Shown here: piece after piece, positions 62,230 to 64,000 of the stretch
Position numbering within the stretch: the stretch's first letter is position 1
How the letters are laid out: each line of letters starts with the position of its first letter
Assembly (NCBI GenBank): GCA_016748015.1
Contig: JAAOMT010000557.1
Span: 295,548 to 359,547, forward strand
Direction of reading: 5' to 3'
Source: Geosiphon pyriformis
Taxonomy: Eukaryota; Glomeromycota; Glomeromycetes; Archaeosporales; Geosiphonaceae
DNA: 64,000 nucleotides
Program-made: the position numbers and the translations under genes
Notes under the pieces: generated by a model
Databases searched by the model: none
What the model saw: the letters and a program-made list of their open reading frames with translations, nothing else
What the model was told of the DNA's origin: nothing

Positions 62230-63085
62230 TATTGTAAAGATTGTTTAGCAATATTTTTTTTTATTAATAAGAAGAATACAGCCAACTTTTATTGAATACT
62301 TAATAAATCTTCTATTATCTGATATGTCATAAAAGATTTGATGAAAACATTTCTCTTCTATTATTAAGAAAACCATGACCAACTTTTTGTTAAATATCTA
62401 ATAAACTTTTTATTATTTAATATATTACAAAGAATTTGATGAAAACATTTTTCTTTTATTATTAAAAAAACTACATTTAATTTTTTATTAAATATCTGAT
62501 AGATTTTTTATTATTAATATGCTACAAAAAATTTGTTAAAAACATTTTTTTTTTAATATTTAAAAGATCACAGCTAACTTTTATTGAATACTTAATAGAT
62601 TTTTAATTGTTTAGTATGCTATAAAAAATGTGTTAAAACATTTTTTATTATTATTTAGAAAATTATAACCAACTTTTGTTGAACATTTAATAGATTTTTT
62701 ATTATTTAATATGCTGTAAAAAGTTTGTTGAAAATATTTTATTATTATTATTTAGAGGACTATAGCCAACTTTTGTTGAATATCTGATTGATTTTTTGTT
62801 ATTTAATATGTTGGAAAGAGTTTGTTGGAAACATTTTTCTTTTGTTCTTTAGAAAACTACAGCCAATTTTTATTAAGCACCTGATAGACATTTAATTATC
62901 TGGTGTACAGCAAGAGATTTGTTAGAAACATTTTTTTCTATTGTTTAAAAGACCATGGCCAACTTTTATTGAACATCTGATAAATCTTTAATCATTTGAT
63001 GTGCTGTAAGAAGTTTGTTAAAAACATTTTTTTTCTATGGTTAAGAAGACCACAGCCAATTTTTGTTAAATATCTAATAAACTTT
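62230..63085. repeat. ~95-bp satellite array
   Basis: About nine head-to-tail units of about 90-98 bp, each with a box like GCCAACTTTTRTTGAATATC followed by TGATAGATTTTT, a TTATTTRATATGYTG part and GTTGAAAACATTTTT. The box occurs near 62282, 62390, 62480, 62573, 62669, 62765, 62860, 62957 and 63053. The left units are more AT-rich than the right ones. The array ends directly before repeat copy C. Confidence 0.85.
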
Positions 63086-63099
63086 TCAGCAAAACTTAT

Positions 63100-64000
63100 T
63101 TTGAAAAAGTTATATAAGAACAAAGAGCGAGAAAAGAAGGACAGAAAAAAAGGATGAAAGCCTTTTATTCGAAATAAGTCATCTATAAAAAAGATGAATA
63201 TATGATTGTCATATAATCAAGTTTGTATTTGTGATAAATTAAGAAAAAAAATGTGCATGGAATAAGTCCAAGATAATTATAGAAGTAATCCACAATTATC
63301 TTAAAGAATCGCTACAAATTCCTTCAGAAAAAATTTTTTTTTCTTATTTTTTATTTTTTTTAACGTTTTAACTTTTAAACAAGTACAATACCCAGCGAAA
63401 CCCACCTTGAAAATGTTTCATAAGAACGAAAAGAGAGAATGATAGGAAGAGAGAAGGACATGAAAAAAGAAAAGAAGAGAGAAAGGGAGAAAGAGGGAAC
63501 AAAAAAAAGGAAGGGAAAGAATGAAGAAAGGGAAGCGATACAGGAAGGGACGCAATAAAGGAAAGGAAGGGAAGTGATAAATGAAGGGAAAGGAAGTTAT
63601 AAAGAAAGGAAGGGAAACGAAGTTATTAAAAAATGAAGAGAAGCAATAAAGGGAAGTAATGGAAGCGATAATGAAATAAAGGCTGTTTTTAAAAAAAAAC
63701 TTTTCGAAATTATGTGATTTTAGAGCAGCAGCTCATCTTTACCAAAAAAGGATTTATAATATCGTGTTGTTTTGATTAAAAATGTTTCTGATTGATTACA
63801 GGATCTTTAATTATTATTATTAATCACTAATTTTTTTAAGAACAAAGATAAAGTTGAAGATAGAAAATGTCTATCAAGATCTATCTCACGCTAGCGGCGC
63901 TAATTTCACAAAACTACCTGGGCGTAAAGCACAAACTCGGAGCCCCTAAAATTTTCCTTGGCGAGGAATATTTTTTGTTATCTCCCTGCCATATCCCTGT
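63100..64000 (+). repeat. Composite repeat, copy C (cut by window end)
   Basis: Direct repeat of copy A with only one array unit (about 63130-63420), then the polypurine tract (63425-63690), then the single-copy part (from about 63705). The small ORF starts at 63868 and is open to the window end. It continues outside the window. Confidence 0.85.
63868..64000 (+). CDS. Small conserved ORF of the composite repeat, partial
   Basis: Starts ATGTCTATCAAGATC and encodes MSIKIYLTLAALISQNYLGV, then KHKLGAPKIFLGEEYF, with the same residues as the ORF in copy B as far as it can be read. Function unknown. See the copy B entry. Confidence 0.35.

Noticed and set aside
62230-63085. CRISPR-like array
   Set aside because: Units are diverged end-to-end repeats without unique spacers, in a eukaryotic genome. 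It is a satellite.

Overview
This looks like nuclear DNA of an arbuscular mycorrhizal fungus (Glomeromycotina, Rhizophagus/Gigaspora-like). The base composition is very AT-rich. The genes are fungal and carry many short introns, mostly about 60-130 bp. There is a tandem pair of the divergent kinases that are expanded in these fungi, with a Cys-rich N-terminus and a 'GGFSIIYKA' glycine loop. There are two wrecks of a LINE family, and the one 5S rRNA gene is dispersed. No bacterial, plastid or mitochondrial genome features were seen.

Layout. (1) 1-4315 is the 3' part of a decayed LINE on the + strand, followed by an AT desert. (2) About 6.6-27.5 kb is a compact island of 10 spliced genes of ordinary base composition: V-ATPase subunit E, NAD(P)HX epimerase, an unrecognised ubiquitin-like protein, a mitochondrial coiled-coil membrane protein, MTC1, a type II glycosyltransferase-like protein, a family X DNA polymerase homologue, a small mitochondrial-type membrane protein, the 18S rRNA methyltransferase EMG1/NEP1, and a small basic-leader protein, with a Kre9/Knh1-like GPI protein closing it as an eleventh. 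Several pairs are divergent and share short promoters. (3) About 27.5-43 kb is AT desert with triplet microsatellites, a kinase pseudogene cut by a Tc1/mariner fragment, and a duplicated kinase pair of which one copy is a pseudokinase. (4) About 43-64 kb holds one 5S rRNA gene, a broken multi-exon gene of unknown family, and three copies (A, B, C) of a composite repeat. Each copy has a tandem array of roughly 310-360 bp units, a long purine tract and a conserved small ORF. A and B form a large inverted repeat. A second, almost complete decayed LINE and a ~95-bp satellite array lie between B and C.

The genes are mostly housekeeping and do not form one pathway. Several products look mitochondrial: the DNA polymerase X homologue, the 162-aa protein, the 118-aa protein and the 77-aa protein. 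The most unusual results are these. The polymerase X homologue appears to have lost both the polymerase and lyase active sites while keeping its DNA-binding motifs. The kinase pair has one catalytically intact and one dead member. Both LINE copies have lost the same RT and RNase H aspartates by Asp-to-Asn changes. The A/B/C composite repeat family is one I cannot assign to any known element. All exon structures were read by eye from frame and splice-site consistency; every multi-exon model given as intact sums to a multiple of three.
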